From NCBI RefSeq assembly GCF_037113525.1, contig NZ_CP146963.1, positions 2,418,001 through 2,482,000 on the forward strand: 64,000 nucleotides of DNA, given 5' to 3'. A program made the position numbers and the translations under genes. This DNA comes from Butyrivibrio fibrisolvens. Lineage in GTDB: Bacteria > Bacillota > Clostridia > Lachnospirales > Lachnospiraceae. Below, piece after piece: positions 35,387 to 44,465 of the stretch. Under the pieces are notes generated by a model. That model was given only the letters and a program-made list of their open reading frames with translations, did no database searches and was not told where the DNA came from. Numbering within the stretch: position 1 is the stretch's first letter; every line of letters starts with the position of its first letter.

Positions 35387-37825
35387 TCAATCTTGTTCTT
35401 CTATTTTTTTATTATTTTCGCGCGCTTTGAGAAAAACAATATATCCAATAAGTATACATACGCCTATAACTGTAACATATAATCCAAGATAGAAATTAGT
35501 AGGTCTGTACTTCACTTCTATCACGTGTTTTCCTTTTTCTACAGGAATAGCCATAAGTCCGTAATCGGCTGTAATGATGTCTACTTCCTTGCCATCGACT
35601 GTTGCCTTCATCCCAGGTACATTCGGTACTGAGAAAAAGACCAGCTCGTATTCCTTGAATTCCTTGGTCGTAGCTGTAAATCCATCAGCTGTCGTTGTAA
35701 ACTCAGTGCAGGCAGATGCTCTTCTTGAGTTGCACAAGGTTCTGAACTCATATATATCAATTTCATCATTGCTAATATCTGATGCACTAAGCCTTGTCAT
35801 ATCCCCATGATATGTGTCTGCAACATCATCGGGAAGAATAAGTACCTTCACAAGAGCAAGATCATTATCTGCCGGATCAGCTGCAATCCAGTCAGACTCT
35901 GACGTAAAGTAGTCAAAAGTAAAACCCATAGGTATATAATTAGTATTCTCAAATAAGGTAAATCCGTTCATTTCTTCCTCAGTGCTGACCTGTTCATAGT
36001 CAAAGGTGCCTTCACCCTCGAGGAATTCATCTTTATCATTTATCCTTGTATTCTCAACATAGTATCTTGCTGACAAAAGGCAACGTAGTCCTGCTCTGGA
36101 CAGAGGCGAATCAGATTCAACCGTTCGTTTGATACCCGCTGCGCCTTCATAGAAATCAAATATCTGTCCCGGTACAGTTGAAAGGAAACAGTGAATGGTA
36201 GGCATCCCCCATCTCATTTCATAATTGGTCGAGGTCGAATCGGTTTCTATCCTGGAAAAAGAACTTTCGTCTATCGTTGGTTTTGTGTCCAGCATCTGAA
36301 GCTTCCACTGTTCCATTCCATAGTCGCTTATAAGAGTGCTTCCGTTTATAAGAATGATCATGGTTCCGATGCAGCCTGCAAATACAGTACCTGCAAATGA
36401 CAGGTTAACTCTTGTCTTTATTTTCCTTGTCAAGAATATGATAAGTATAAGTATCGAACAAAATATCGCTGTTCCAAGTACGTCGCGCCAGAAGATATCG
36501 CTATTTGAAGCCATCTTCATGTAGACAACATTGCCATCATCATCTCTTGAAGGAAGAATCGCGATCACGATCAAGAGAATGAACATGATAATAGTTGCAA
36601 GTGTACCGGTTCTGATATTCTCGCCCTTGTCTCTTTCTACCATCTCACAGGTCACAAGGCTCATGATGAGTATTGGCATATAAAACCATCTTGCGTAGTA
36701 CTGTGAGTTAAATAGAGAAAACATGGAGTTAAGTACCGGAATAAAAGCTATTACCAAAGATGCAACAAGCATCCTCTTTTTCCAGTCAGACTTCCCTTTA
36801 AGAGCCTTGAAATAGGCTATAACTCCGGCAAGTCCGAACATCGGAAGGTATACAGCAAGTGATGCATTCTTAACGCCTGATGTAAAGAACAGGGTTCCTC
36901 TTCCGATGATGTCAGGAAGCATTATCATGCTCTTTAGTATATCCCAGTACATGTACCCGCTTGAATATACGACCACATCGTATCCCATCAGGATATTGTC
37001 AAGACGGCTGTTACCAAGAACACCGTTTGATGCAAGAACCAAAAAGAGTCCTGCTATCATAACTCCGACACATCCTGCCGTCACAAGTCTTAAGAGATTC
37101 TTGAAGATATCGCCAATTTTCCTGCCCGGAATGTATCTAAGCAGAAAATACAGCGCAAGGAATATGACCTGTCCGAAGAAGAAATAATAGTTAACAATGC
37201 TACAAACGCAGGTCATAACTGCAAAGAATATCCATCTGGATCTGCTTGGTTCAAACTTTGACTGACCCTTATCAAAATCACAGAGATCTTCAAATGCGAT
37301 CATTAGTAATGGGAAAAAAGCTACTGCATCCGTAAAGTGATTGAACACTATATTGGTTGCGTTGAATCCGCAAAATGCAAAGAGGATCGCGCCAAGCTGA
37401 GCTGCCCTGTTGGTCTTTGTATACCTTCTCATATAGAGGAAGGCATTGGCCGCTGCTACACCGTATTTGAGTGCCATCAGAAATGGCATCATATATGGAA
37501 GCCAGTTTTCAGGGAAAGGTATTGTGATCCAGAAGAATGGACTACCCATCAGATAAAAAGACAGATCAGCGATCAAATCTCCGCCGAGGTCAAGATTCCA
37601 GTTCCAAAACAGTTGTCCATTTCTTATAGCTCTGTGTGCAAGGATATAAAAAGGAACCTGCTGAACATTATAATCACCATAATAAAAGAATAATCCGTTA
37701 TGTTTGATGATGACATATAATGCCGCCAGAACATACATTAAAGCGCCAAGGAAAAACATGCAAAACCACATTCGGCACTTGCCAAATTCAGGTTTGTTAT
37801 TGTCTGCTACGTAATTATTGTCCAC
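35387..37825 (-). CDS. YfhO family membrane protein (lipid-linked glycosylation type)
   Basis: 812 residues with about twelve to fourteen membrane helices: an N-terminal block with FYYGDYNVQQVPFYI, and a large extracellular region between about residues 520 and 780, then one C-terminal helix. The family includes YfhO/CsbB partners used in glycosylating lipoteichoic acid. GTG start with GGGGAG upstream. It sits between ilvC and leuC on the same strand, without obvious metabolic link. Its last codons lie in a short inverted repeat (GAACAAGAT/ATCTTGTTC, 35379-35400). Confidence 0.82.
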   Translation of the reverse strand: MDNNYVADNNKPEFGKCRMWFCMFFLGALMYVLAALYVIIKHNGLFFYYGDYNVQQVPFYILAHRAIRNGQLFWNWNLDLGGDLIADLSFYLMGSPFFWITIPFPENWLPYMMPFLMALKYGVAAANAFLYMRRYTKTNRAAQLGAILFAFCGFNATNIVFNHFTDAVAFFPLLMIAFEDLCDFDKGQSKFEPSRSRWIFFAVMTCVCSIVNYYFFFGQVIFLALYFLLRYIPGRKIGDIFKNLLRLVTAGCVGVMIAGLFLVLASNGVLGNSRLDNILMGYDVVVYSSGYMYWDILKSMIMLPDIIGRGTLFFTSGVKNASLAVYLPMFGLAGVIAYFKALKGKSDWKKRMLVASLVIAFIPVLNSMFSLFNSQYYARWFYMPILIMSLVTCEMVERDKGENIRTGTLATIIMFILLIVIAILPSRDDDGNVVYMKMASNSDIFWRDVLGTAIFCSILILIIFLTRKIKTRVNLSFAGTVFAGCIGTMIILINGSTLISDYGMEQWKLQMLDTKPTIDESSFSRIETDSTSTNYEMRWGMPTIHCFLSTVPGQIFDFYEGAAGIKRTVESDSPLSRAGLRCLLSARYYVENTRINDKDEFLEGEGTFDYEQVSTEEEMNGFTLFENTNYIPMGFTFDYFTSESDWIAADPADNDLALVKVLILPDDVADTYHGDMTRLSASDISNDEIDIYEFRTLCNSRRASACTEFTTTADGFTATTKEFKEYELVFFSVPNVPGMKATVDGKEVDIITADYGLMAIPVEKGKHVIEVKYRPTNFYLGLYVTVIGVCILIGYIVFLKARENNKKIEEQD

Positions 37826-37895
37826 TTGTATATAGTCTCCCCATAGATTACTGAAATAAAAGCCAACTATATAATAAATATATCTGCCTTTTATT

Positions 37896-37928
37896 AAAGA
37901 GGTGTCACCAACAAGGTGCCACCTCTTT
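37896..37928 (-). terminator. Terminator of ilvC
   Basis: Stem AAAGAGGTGGCACC / GGTGACACCTCTTT with one mismatch, 45 bases after the ilvC stop, followed by AATAAAA rather than a clean U tract. Confidence 0.7.
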
Positions 37929-37973
37929 AGTTTAACGTAATCCTGCGACTTTTACAATGTAAGCCCTATGAAA

Positions 37974-38993
37974 TTAGTTGTTAACAAGCTTGTCGCTTTC
38001 GTTGTTCCAGCTGTAAAGCTTTCTGATCTCTGTTCCAACTACTTCTGAAGGATGAGCAGCTGCTTTCTTCTTCATAGCCTGGAAGTGGATCTGGCCATTC
38101 TTCATATCCTGAATGAACTCTGAAGCGAATGTTCCGTCCTGGATATCAGAAAGGACCTTCTTCATAGCCTTCTTAGTCTCAGGTGTGATGATTTTAGGAC
38201 CTGTTACATAGTCACCGTACTCAGCTGTGTTAGAGATTGAATATCTCATTCCTTCGAAACCTGACTGATAGATAAGGTCTACGATGAGCTTCATCTCGTG
38301 GATACACTCAAAGTATGCATTTCTTGGATCATAACCAGCTTCGCAAAGTGTCTCGAAACCTGTCTGCATAAGTGCGCAAACACCGCCGCAAAGAACAGCC
38401 TGCTCACCGAAAAGGTCAGTCTCTGTCTCTGTCTTGAATGTTGTCTCAAGGATACCAGCTCTAGCTCCGCCGATACCAGCACCATAAGCAAGTGCAAGAT
38501 CAAGAGCCTTACCTGTTGCATCCTGCTCTACAGCTACAAGACAAGGAGTTCCCTTACCAGCCTGATACTCAGAACGAACTGTGTGACCAGGAGCCTTAGG
38601 AGCGATCATAGTAACGTCAACATCCTTTGGTGGCTGGATGAGCTTGTAGTTGATATTGAAACCATGTGCGAACATGAGCATGTTACCAGCTTCAAGATTA
38701 GGAGCAACATCCTGCTTGTACATATCAGCCTGCTTCTCATCGTTGATGAGGATCATGATTATATCAGCCCACTTTGCAGCATCTGCTGTATTCATAACTG
38801 TGAGTCCCTGAGACTCAGCTTTAGCCTTGGACTTAGAACCTTCATAAAGACCGATTCTTACATCACAGCCTGACTCCTTAAGGTTAAGTGCATGAGCATG
38901 GCCCTGTGAACCATAACCGATAATAGCAATCTTCTTACCCTCAAGCAGTGAAAGGTTACAATCTTCCTGATAAAAAATTCTTGCTTCTGACAT
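37974..38993 (-). CDS. ilvC: Ketol-acid reductoisomerase
   Basis: 339 residues, class I length. The NAD(P) motif is IIGYGSQGHAHALNLKESG; catalytic-domain motifs include DLFGEQAVLCGG and FECIHEMKLIVDLIY with the metal-binding acidic residues. It converts acetolactate to dihydroxyisovalerate. I use the ATG at 38993; the upstream in-frame extension is not conserved-looking. The gene is separated from ilvN2 by an insertion sequence. Confidence 0.97.
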   Translation of the reverse strand: MSEARIFYQEDCNLSLLEGKKIAIIGYGSQGHAHALNLKESGCDVRIGLYEGSKSKAKAESQGLTVMNTADAAKWADIIMILINDEKQADMYKQDVAPNLEAGNMLMFAHGFNINYKLIQPPKDVDVTMIAPKAPGHTVRSEYQAGKGTPCLVAVEQDATGKALDLALAYGAGIGGARAGILETTFKTETETDLFGEQAVLCGGVCALMQTGFETLCEAGYDPRNAYFECIHEMKLIVDLIYQSGFEGMRYSISNTAEYGDYVTGPKIITPETKKAMKKVLSDIQDGTFASEFIQDMKNGQIHFQAMKKKAAAHPSEVVGTEIRKLYSWNNESDKLVNN

Positions 38994-39092
38994 AATAAAA
39001 TCCTCTCTATACTTTCTTATATATTTTGCACAAAAGAACCAGCATTTAAGCCTTCTGTGCAATTGGTTAATAAGTTACAAACAATGATAAGC

Positions 39093-39369
39093 AATAAATA
39101 ATGGGCGAAAACTATGTCATTTCAGGTACAATGCATATGTGTTTCCAGTCAGAAGGGTGCACGAAAGATAACGTCATCCTTTTTATGAAGGCGAATCTGT
39201 GTCCCATTCTTCCCTATGGCTGCTAACCTCTCATGTCTAACAGGATCGTACTCCCGTAGGAGTGTCCTAAATTCCTTCGTCCAGCCTACCCATAGTGGGG
39301 TGCCGCCTCTGCTCCATTCCAGGGTCATGCCCTATATAGTATGTCTTAGCGGCTTCGCTCTGCTTTGTC
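39093..39369. other. Unassigned, structured-looking noncoding stretch
   Basis: No ORF fits. Several short hairpins are visible, for example ACTCC-TACG-GGAGT near 39272-39285, CCCA-TAG-TGGG near 39290-39300 and GGG-TCATG-CCC near 39322-39335. It lies between the insertion sequence's inverted repeat and the ilvC leader. It may be the distal part of the element (guide RNA or flank) or a broken regulatory leader of ilvC. Confidence 0.4.
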
Positions 39370-40850
39370 ATTGCTAGAGAGCACTCCTGTAATCCAGCAC
39401 CAATTGAACTCTTGGCGGACGTTGTCTGGTACAGTATGTGCTGTTTTAATTAGGCTGCTTCCGGTCTGATGATGTCCCTTCGGAACTTTTCTTCATCAAA
39501 GTCACAACCTGTCTGTAGTATTACATAGAACACTCTGATAGCCTTACATGCAACTGCTATCTTTGCCTGCATTCCTCCAAGAGGATTTCTTGTTCTGTTC
39601 CTGTAATAAAGGAATACATCTTGAAATGCAGGATTCCAGTTCATCAGTGCACGAGCCGATTCATACATTGTTCTACGTAACTTTCTTCTGCCCCTCTTAC
39701 TGATTCTTGGCTGCCCTTTTTTCTTTCCAGAACTCTTTTTGACTATCTCTAGCCCTGCAAGCTTCTGTATCTGCTTTGGGTCAGTGAAACGTCCGATATC
39801 ACCAACCTCTGCTATAAAGCCAATCACAGTACTCATCCCTACTCCTTTAATGGCGAGCAGTTTCTCCACATTCGGTACTTCTTTTACTTTTTCCTCCAGG
39901 TATTCATCAAGTCTTTTGAGCTGTTCTGCCTTCAGTATATAGTCATTCACAAGAACCCAAATCTCGAGTCTTGCAGCCTCACCAGCTTCTAAACCTACAC
40001 TTTCCTGTGCAGCTTCTACCAGGGTCTGAGCCCTCTTTAGCCCTGCTGCACGTACCTTTGCATCACGCCATATCTGATTGATTCCACCTGCCCCAATTTT
40101 TAGGATATCCTGTGGAAGTGGTGCACTCTTTAAAAGCATAAGTCCACTTGTTGAATCCCAATCGGAATAACAATCCAGATACTCAGGAAAGAATTTTTGC
40201 AACCATCCCTGTATCTGATTAGACAGACGCACATGCTGCTTCATGATCTGGTCTCTACACACAGAGGCTTCTCTAATCTCCGCATATACTCCTTCCGGCA
40301 GATAAGAAGTTGAATATCTTCCTTCTTTAACCAACATAGCAATTGTTTTAGGATCCTTTAGATCACTCTTTTCTGGGCTGTTATCATCCAGTTCTTTGCT
40401 TCTATTTACAGTAAATGGATTTACTGTTACAAGCTTTACATCATGATCCTGTAAAAACTTCTGAAACGTAAGCCAGTAGCAACCAGTAGGCTCGCAGCCA
40501 ACAATAACCTTCTTCATTTCGGTCTTATTCATGAGTTCCTCAGTCCATCGAAGGAATGTAAGGAATCCCATTCGGTCGTTACTAAACTTAAACACTCTTC
40601 TGGATAGCTCAAATCCCCTCCAGTCAAACGCTCTACAGAAATGTGTCTGTGATCCAACATCAACCCCAACAATCAATGTATTTGCCGTAACTTGCTTAAG
40701 TCTGTCATTCTGTGTAAAATTCATTTTGAGAAACCTCCGGTTAGCATAAGATGTTTTTTCATCCGCCAAGATGAACACCTTTATCTTACTTAGAGGTTTC
40801 TTTTTATTCAATTGGCGTTATTTCTGAATTACAGGAATGCTCCATCCTTT
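39370..40850 (-). mobile_element. IS110 family insertion sequence, IS1111-like with inverted repeats
   Basis: One transposase gene lies between inverted repeats GAGCACTCCTGTAA (39379-39392) and TTACAGGAATGCTC (40829-40842), which match at 13 of 14 bases. The similarity continues inward, imperfectly, to CCAATTGAA on both sides. Classical IS110 members lack terminal inverted repeats, while the IS1111 group has subterminal ones, so IS1111-type is favoured. Exact ends are uncertain by several bases. Noncoding stretches are about 58 bp downstream and 105 bp upstream of the transposase; the guide (bridge/seeker) RNA should be in one of these or just outside. Confidence 0.75.
39450..40724 (-). CDS. 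IS110/IS1111 family transposase
   Basis: About 424 residues. The N-terminal DEDD RuvC-like domain starts LIVGVDVGSQTHFCR (first Asp), with VGCEPTGCYW (Glu) and SDLKDPKTIAMLV (Asp pair). The C-terminal Transposase_20 domain has LLAIKGVGMSTVIGFIAEVG, GLEIVKKSSGKKKGQ and the catalytic-Ser region near ARALMNW. The real start is the ATG at 40724 (GGAGG 8 bases ahead); an upstream in-frame ATG at 40811 lies inside the element end. The gene is intact. IS110 enzymes use an element-encoded RNA to choose donor and target. Confidence 0.95.
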   Translation of the reverse strand: MNFTQNDRLKQVTANTLIVGVDVGSQTHFCRAFDWRGFELSRRVFKFSNDRMGFLTFLRWTEELMNKTEMKKVIVGCEPTGCYWLTFQKFLQDHDVKLVTVNPFTVNRSKELDDNSPEKSDLKDPKTIAMLVKEGRYSTSYLPEGVYAEIREASVCRDQIMKQHVRLSNQIQGWLQKFFPEYLDCYSDWDSTSGLMLLKSAPLPQDILKIGAGGINQIWRDAKVRAAGLKRAQTLVEAAQESVGLEAGEAARLEIWVLVNDYILKAEQLKRLDEYLEEKVKEVPNVEKLLAIKGVGMSTVIGFIAEVGDIGRFTDPKQIQKLAGLEIVKKSSGKKKGQPRISKRGRRKLRRTMYESARALMNWNPAFQDVFLYYRNRTRNPLGGMQAKIAVACKAIRVFYVILQTGCDFDEEKFRRDIIRPEAA

Positions 40851-41052
40851 TTAATATGATCGGCTGTATTAAAATATAGTCGAAATGTCAATTTATATCT
40901 ATCAACACGGGTAAATATCAACATTTATAGATATATCAAATATTTATAAATACTCGTAAAGATATTCTTTTTTATAACGCCTGAACTTATCTATATCTCT
41001 GATCTTATACGTAATCATTGGGTAAGATCATAAATCAATAAGATCTTTAGTA

Positions 41053-41577
41053 TTATTCATCGAGATATACCACGTTCTCGATTCCTCTTCCAAGACCTGC
41101 AAGGCCTGTACGTGCAAGCTCTAAGATAGTGTATCCGTCAAGGAGCTTAAGGAATGCGTCGATCTTGTCTTGTCCACCTGTGATCTCGATGATAAGACTT
41201 TCATTGGATACATCTACGATATTGCCTCTGAATACGTTAGCAATAGCAATGATCTGCTGTCTCTGGTCTACGTCTGCCTTAACCTTGACAAGTGCAAGCT
41301 CTCTGTAAACTGAATCACCAGGCTTAAGCTCATGTATGTCTCGTACATCAACAAGCTTTGCAACCTGCTTCTCAATCTGCTCGAGAATGTCATCATCACC
41401 TGAAGCAACGATGGTGATCCTTGTGAATCTCGGGTCAGCTGTTGTACCAGCTGTGATACTTTCAATGTTATATCCTCTTCTGGAAAAGAGTCCGGATATT
41501 CTGCTAAGGGTTCCTGATGTGTTATCAACGAGAAGCTGGAACACCTTTTTATATGTCTTAACCTCAGTATCTGCCAT
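41053..41577 (-). CDS. Acetolactate synthase small subunit, second paralogue
   Basis: 174 residues: an N-terminal ACT domain (FQLLVDNTSGTLSRISGLFSRRGYNIESITAG) and a C-terminal ALS_ss_C domain (GNIVDVSNESLIIEITGG). The small subunit activates the IlvB catalytic subunit and confers valine feedback. It is one of two ilvN-type genes here; the other (43954-44451) follows ilvB directly. This one has its own promoter at 41657-41685 and, before the insertion sequence arrived, may have been cotranscribed with ilvC. Confidence 0.92.
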   Translation of the reverse strand: MADTEVKTYKKVFQLLVDNTSGTLSRISGLFSRRGYNIESITAGTTADPRFTRITIVASGDDDILEQIEKQVAKLVDVRDIHELKPGDSVYRELALVKVKADVDQRQQIIAIANVFRGNIVDVSNESLIIEITGGQDKIDAFLKLLDGYTILELARTGLAGLGRGIENVVYLDE

Positions 41578-41656
41578 ATTCCTTTACCTCTTTAAAGTGT
41601 GAAATATTATATTGAATAATGGTGAAATTTTGATCCCCAAACATCAATTTAGGTCA

Positions 41657-41685
41657 ATTATATCCGTGCAATTTTAATGCGTCAA
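41657..41685 (-). promoter_or_regulatory. Promoter of the second ilvN-type gene
   Basis: Minus strand TTGACG (41680-41685) and TATAAT (41657-41662), 17 bases apart. Predicted leader about 73 nt. The rest of 41578-42007 holds only the terminator at 41885-41926. Confidence 0.75.
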
Positions 41686-41884
41686 TATGAAGAATTTAAT
41701 GACTTTATCATTACAAAATTAATATTATCGTATTACCGTTTACTTTGCAACGTCGTCTCATGGGTCATTGACCATGCAATACATTATCACTTTAAACCAT
41801 AAAAGTCAAGCTTATTTTGCAGCCTTTGAACGACTTATTCTATTTCTAAATGCCCAAAAATAAATGACAGAAAAAAATAAACGG

Positions 41885-41926
41885 AAGAAAAAAGCTGCCG
41901 TTACGCCAGTTCGTAACGACAGCTTT
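41885..41926 (-). terminator. Terminator of the ilvBN-zinc ribbon operon
   Basis: Stem AAAGCTGTCGTTACG / CGTAACGGCAGCTTT (41891-41926, minus orientation, one mismatch) followed by TTTTTTCTT. It is about 80 bases after the zinc-ribbon gene stop. Confidence 0.92.
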
Positions 41927-42007
41927 GTAGATTGCATTATATACCGGCTTATTGCCAGTTTTTTTACCAATAAGATCTAATGATCATTGATTCACAAGTT
42001 CTTGGTT

Positions 42008-43954
42008 TTAAAACTCAAGTGATTCAAGAAGGTGATAATACTGAGCAAGGTACTCAGAATTTTCAATATCCTCTGATATGAAGATTACGATACCGATTCC
42101 AGATCCGCCTGTTTCAAATACCATGATATCCATTTCCATATCCGAACCATCAACAGGTCCTCTTACGTTCTCAGCGTATCCTCCGTTAACAGTACCCTTC
42201 TTTATATCTTTCTCATCATAAGAAACTCCATATGAATCTGCAACGTAGATAAGAACGCTATCAATTCCCTGTTTGAGCTGGGAATCTGTCAGGCTTGTAG
42301 TATCAACTTCTGAGTACATTACGAGAATACCGGACATTGCATTCTTATCAGGAGCATAAATATATCCGGACATATCATCTGACATATCTACTTCCTGTCC
42401 ATACCAGTCTTCCGGTACTTCATATGTCAGAGCTCCGTATGTATCAGTTATATACTTGGTCTTGTCATCTTCTGTTACATCATCATCTGTATCAGTAAAG
42501 TCGAAATCGCCCATCTCAAGGAGACCGCCAAGATACAGCATGAAACTGGTGTATACGTTAACTGTCTCATCATCAAGATCTTCAAAATCAGGATCGATAT
42601 CTACGCCTGTATCAAACTCTACAAATGTAAGTGAGTACTCAAGCTTATCCATTGTAAACTCGATATCATCTGCGCCTGTATATGTTCTTAATGAATCCTG
42701 TAAAGGCTCATCCTGGATATCAGTAAACTCTGTCTCAACCTTCACAAGCTGAGCATCCTCTTTTGAAACATAAATAGTTACTGTGCAAAGATCAGTATCT
42801 CCATTGTAAATACCTGAAATAGGAGAAAATACGCCGCTGATACCGCCCTGATCATAGGTATCTTCGCTGACATAAACGTAGCACTCAACACCGTCAACTT
42901 TTTCTGTCTTATCCTGAAGCTCAGCCTTATAGACATCATAATCATAAAAACCTAAGAGCTCAGTTACAACCTCGCTTTCAGATGCAACATATCTTTCGCC
43001 TGTATCATATTCAATACCGGAAACATACGAACCTGAAATATCACCACGGAATACTGAGATCTCCTGATCAAATTCAACTCCAAGGATCTCTCTTGAAACA
43101 GTACCCTCTGCCAATTCTAAAGCATCAGCATCAGAGTTCTTTGCGTTTACATCATAATCTGTAACGATCTTAAATTCTGCAGACTCAACTACGTCACCGG
43201 ATACGCCTTCATCAGGAGCTGCCATTGTACATTCCATTACATAAGAGAACTCTGTTGTCATATCCTTGACTTTTGAAAGATTCTCACAGGCAAGCTCAAG
43301 AGCTTCTTCTCCTGAGATTTCTTCCTCTTCAGGTTCTGTAGTTGCTTCTGTTGCAGCATTTGAACTGTCATCCTTCTTCTCTTCTTCCTCTGTAGAAGCG
43401 GATGTAGCTACATCGATCTTCTTGTCGTCATCATCATCTTTTTTCTTAGCCTTATCTGCACTTATGAAATGATAAGCTGCTGCAGATCCTCCGATAACAA
43501 GAACAAGGATCACTGAAACTATTGCAGCGATGATACCCTTTTTGCTCTTCTTAGGCGGCTGAGGCTGCTGATTCATCGGGCCATAAGCACCGTATTGCAT
43601 GTTGGGATTCTGAGCACCAAACTGTTGGGCACCATACTGATTATTGTTGTAATACTGGTTATTATCAAACTGACCACCGCTGTACTGGTTATTATCAAAC
43701 TGATTAAACTGCCCGCCATACTGATTAGTATTCTGACCGCCATAAAACTGACCATTATCAGGCTGGCTCATACCCTGACCATTACCAAGAGGATCATATC
43801 CTCCAAAGCTCTGACCGCCCATACCGGTTGCAGCGTCATTCATTCCCCCGTTAATTGCATCATTCCCCTTTTGTTCTTTACTGATATCTGCTCCGCAGAA
43901 ACCACAGAACTTGCTTCCATCCGGAAGTTCTTTTCCACAATTAGGACAAAACAT
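42008..43954 (-). CDS. Zinc-ribbon membrane protein with large extracytoplasmic domain
   Basis: 648 residues: an N-terminal double zinc ribbon half (MFCPNCGKELPDGSKFCGFCGADI), a 100-residue Asn/Gln/Gly-rich segment with repeated NNQY/GGQF units, one membrane helix (IIAAIVSVILVLVIGGSAAAY, given in part), an acidic Ser/Thr/Asp/Glu linker, and a C-terminal beta-rich domain of about 420 residues. Function unknown; the layout resembles surface or stress-sensing proteins. Its ATG overlaps the ilvN stop (TAATG), so it is translationally coupled to ilvBN, which is unexpected. Confidence 0.8.
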   Translation of the reverse strand: MFCPNCGKELPDGSKFCGFCGADISKEQKGNDAINGGMNDAATGMGGQSFGGYDPLGNGQGMSQPDNGQFYGGQNTNQYGGQFNQFDNNQYSGGQFDNNQYYNNNQYGAQQFGAQNPNMQYGAYGPMNQQPQPPKKSKKGIIAAIVSVILVLVIGGSAAAYHFISADKAKKKDDDDDKKIDVATSASTEEEEKKDDSSNAATEATTEPEEEEISGEEALELACENLSKVKDMTTEFSYVMECTMAAPDEGVSGDVVESAEFKIVTDYDVNAKNSDADALELAEGTVSREILGVEFDQEISVFRGDISGSYVSGIEYDTGERYVASESEVVTELLGFYDYDVYKAELQDKTEKVDGVECYVYVSEDTYDQGGISGVFSPISGIYNGDTDLCTVTIYVSKEDAQLVKVETEFTDIQDEPLQDSLRTYTGADDIEFTMDKLEYSLTFVEFDTGVDIDPDFEDLDDETVNVYTSFMLYLGGLLEMGDFDFTDTDDDVTEDDKTKYITDTYGALTYEVPEDWYGQEVDMSDDMSGYIYAPDKNAMSGILVMYSEVDTTSLTDSQLKQGIDSVLIYVADSYGVSYDEKDIKKGTVNGGYAENVRGPVDGSDMEMDIMVFETGGSGIGIVIFISEDIENSEYLAQYYHLLESLEF

Positions 43955-44451
43955 TACTTCCCTCCATTCTCATTTTCAACACATTTCGTCAAGGCCAGAG
44001 TTCCTGTACGAGCCACTTCCACAATAGAGATCCCTCTCAGCATAGAAAGAAGAAGCTGTGAACGCTCCGGGACATCGCAGATTTGGATCATCATATAGGA
44101 TTTAGACATATCCACGATCTGTGCCTTCATGATGTCACAGTTTTCTATTATATCACGTCTGTTGGATTTGTTGTACTTAACCTTTATGAGCATAAGTTCT
44201 CTGCTTATGGATGCAGGCTCATCGAAGGTTTTGACCTTGATGATATCAAGCTTTTTGTTGAGCTGCTTCTCAACCTGCTCAAGGATAGCCTTGTCGCCGC
44301 TTGATACAATTGTCATTCTCGATACAGTCGGATCTTCCGTCTCACCAACTGTAAGAGAATCAATGTTAAAAGATCTTCTTGAAAAAAGACCTGCAACTTT
44401 TGAAAGAACACCTGTTCTGTTTTCAACAAGAACTGAATATATCTTTTTCAT
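43954..44451 (-). CDS. ilvN: Acetolactate synthase small subunit
   Basis: 165 residues with an N-terminal ACT domain (YSVLVENRTGVLSKVAGLFSRRSFNIDSLTVG) and the ALS_ss_C domain. It starts 15 bases after the ilvB stop with GGAG ahead, so it is the direct partner of IlvB. It is similar in design to the 41053-41577 paralogue but diverged. Its stop overlaps the start of the zinc-ribbon gene. Confidence 0.94.
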   Translation of the reverse strand: MKKIYSVLVENRTGVLSKVAGLFSRRSFNIDSLTVGETEDPTVSRMTIVSSGDKAILEQVEKQLNKKLDIIKVKTFDEPASISRELMLIKVKYNKSNRRDIIENCDIMKAQIVDMSKSYMMIQICDVPERSQLLLSMLRGISIVEVARTGTLALTKCVENENGGK

Positions 44452-44465
44452 AAGTAATCTCCGTT

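Noticed and set aside
38298..38873. A 191-codon plus-strand ORF
   Set aside because: It is antisense to ilvC, which is strongly supported; the protein is Cys/Ser-rich and unlike any family.
39263..39290. ACTCCTACGGGAG-like string resembling a conserved 16S rRNA site
   Set aside because: Only about 13 bases agree and the sequence diverges at once on both sides; no other rRNA signature is present. It is simply a short hairpin.
39230..39380. Possible T-box leader of ilvC (GGGGTGCCGCC-like string)
   Set aside because: The string is on the plus strand, pointing away from ilvC, and does not match the AGGGTGGNACCGCG consensus. No Stem I or terminator pair is visible.
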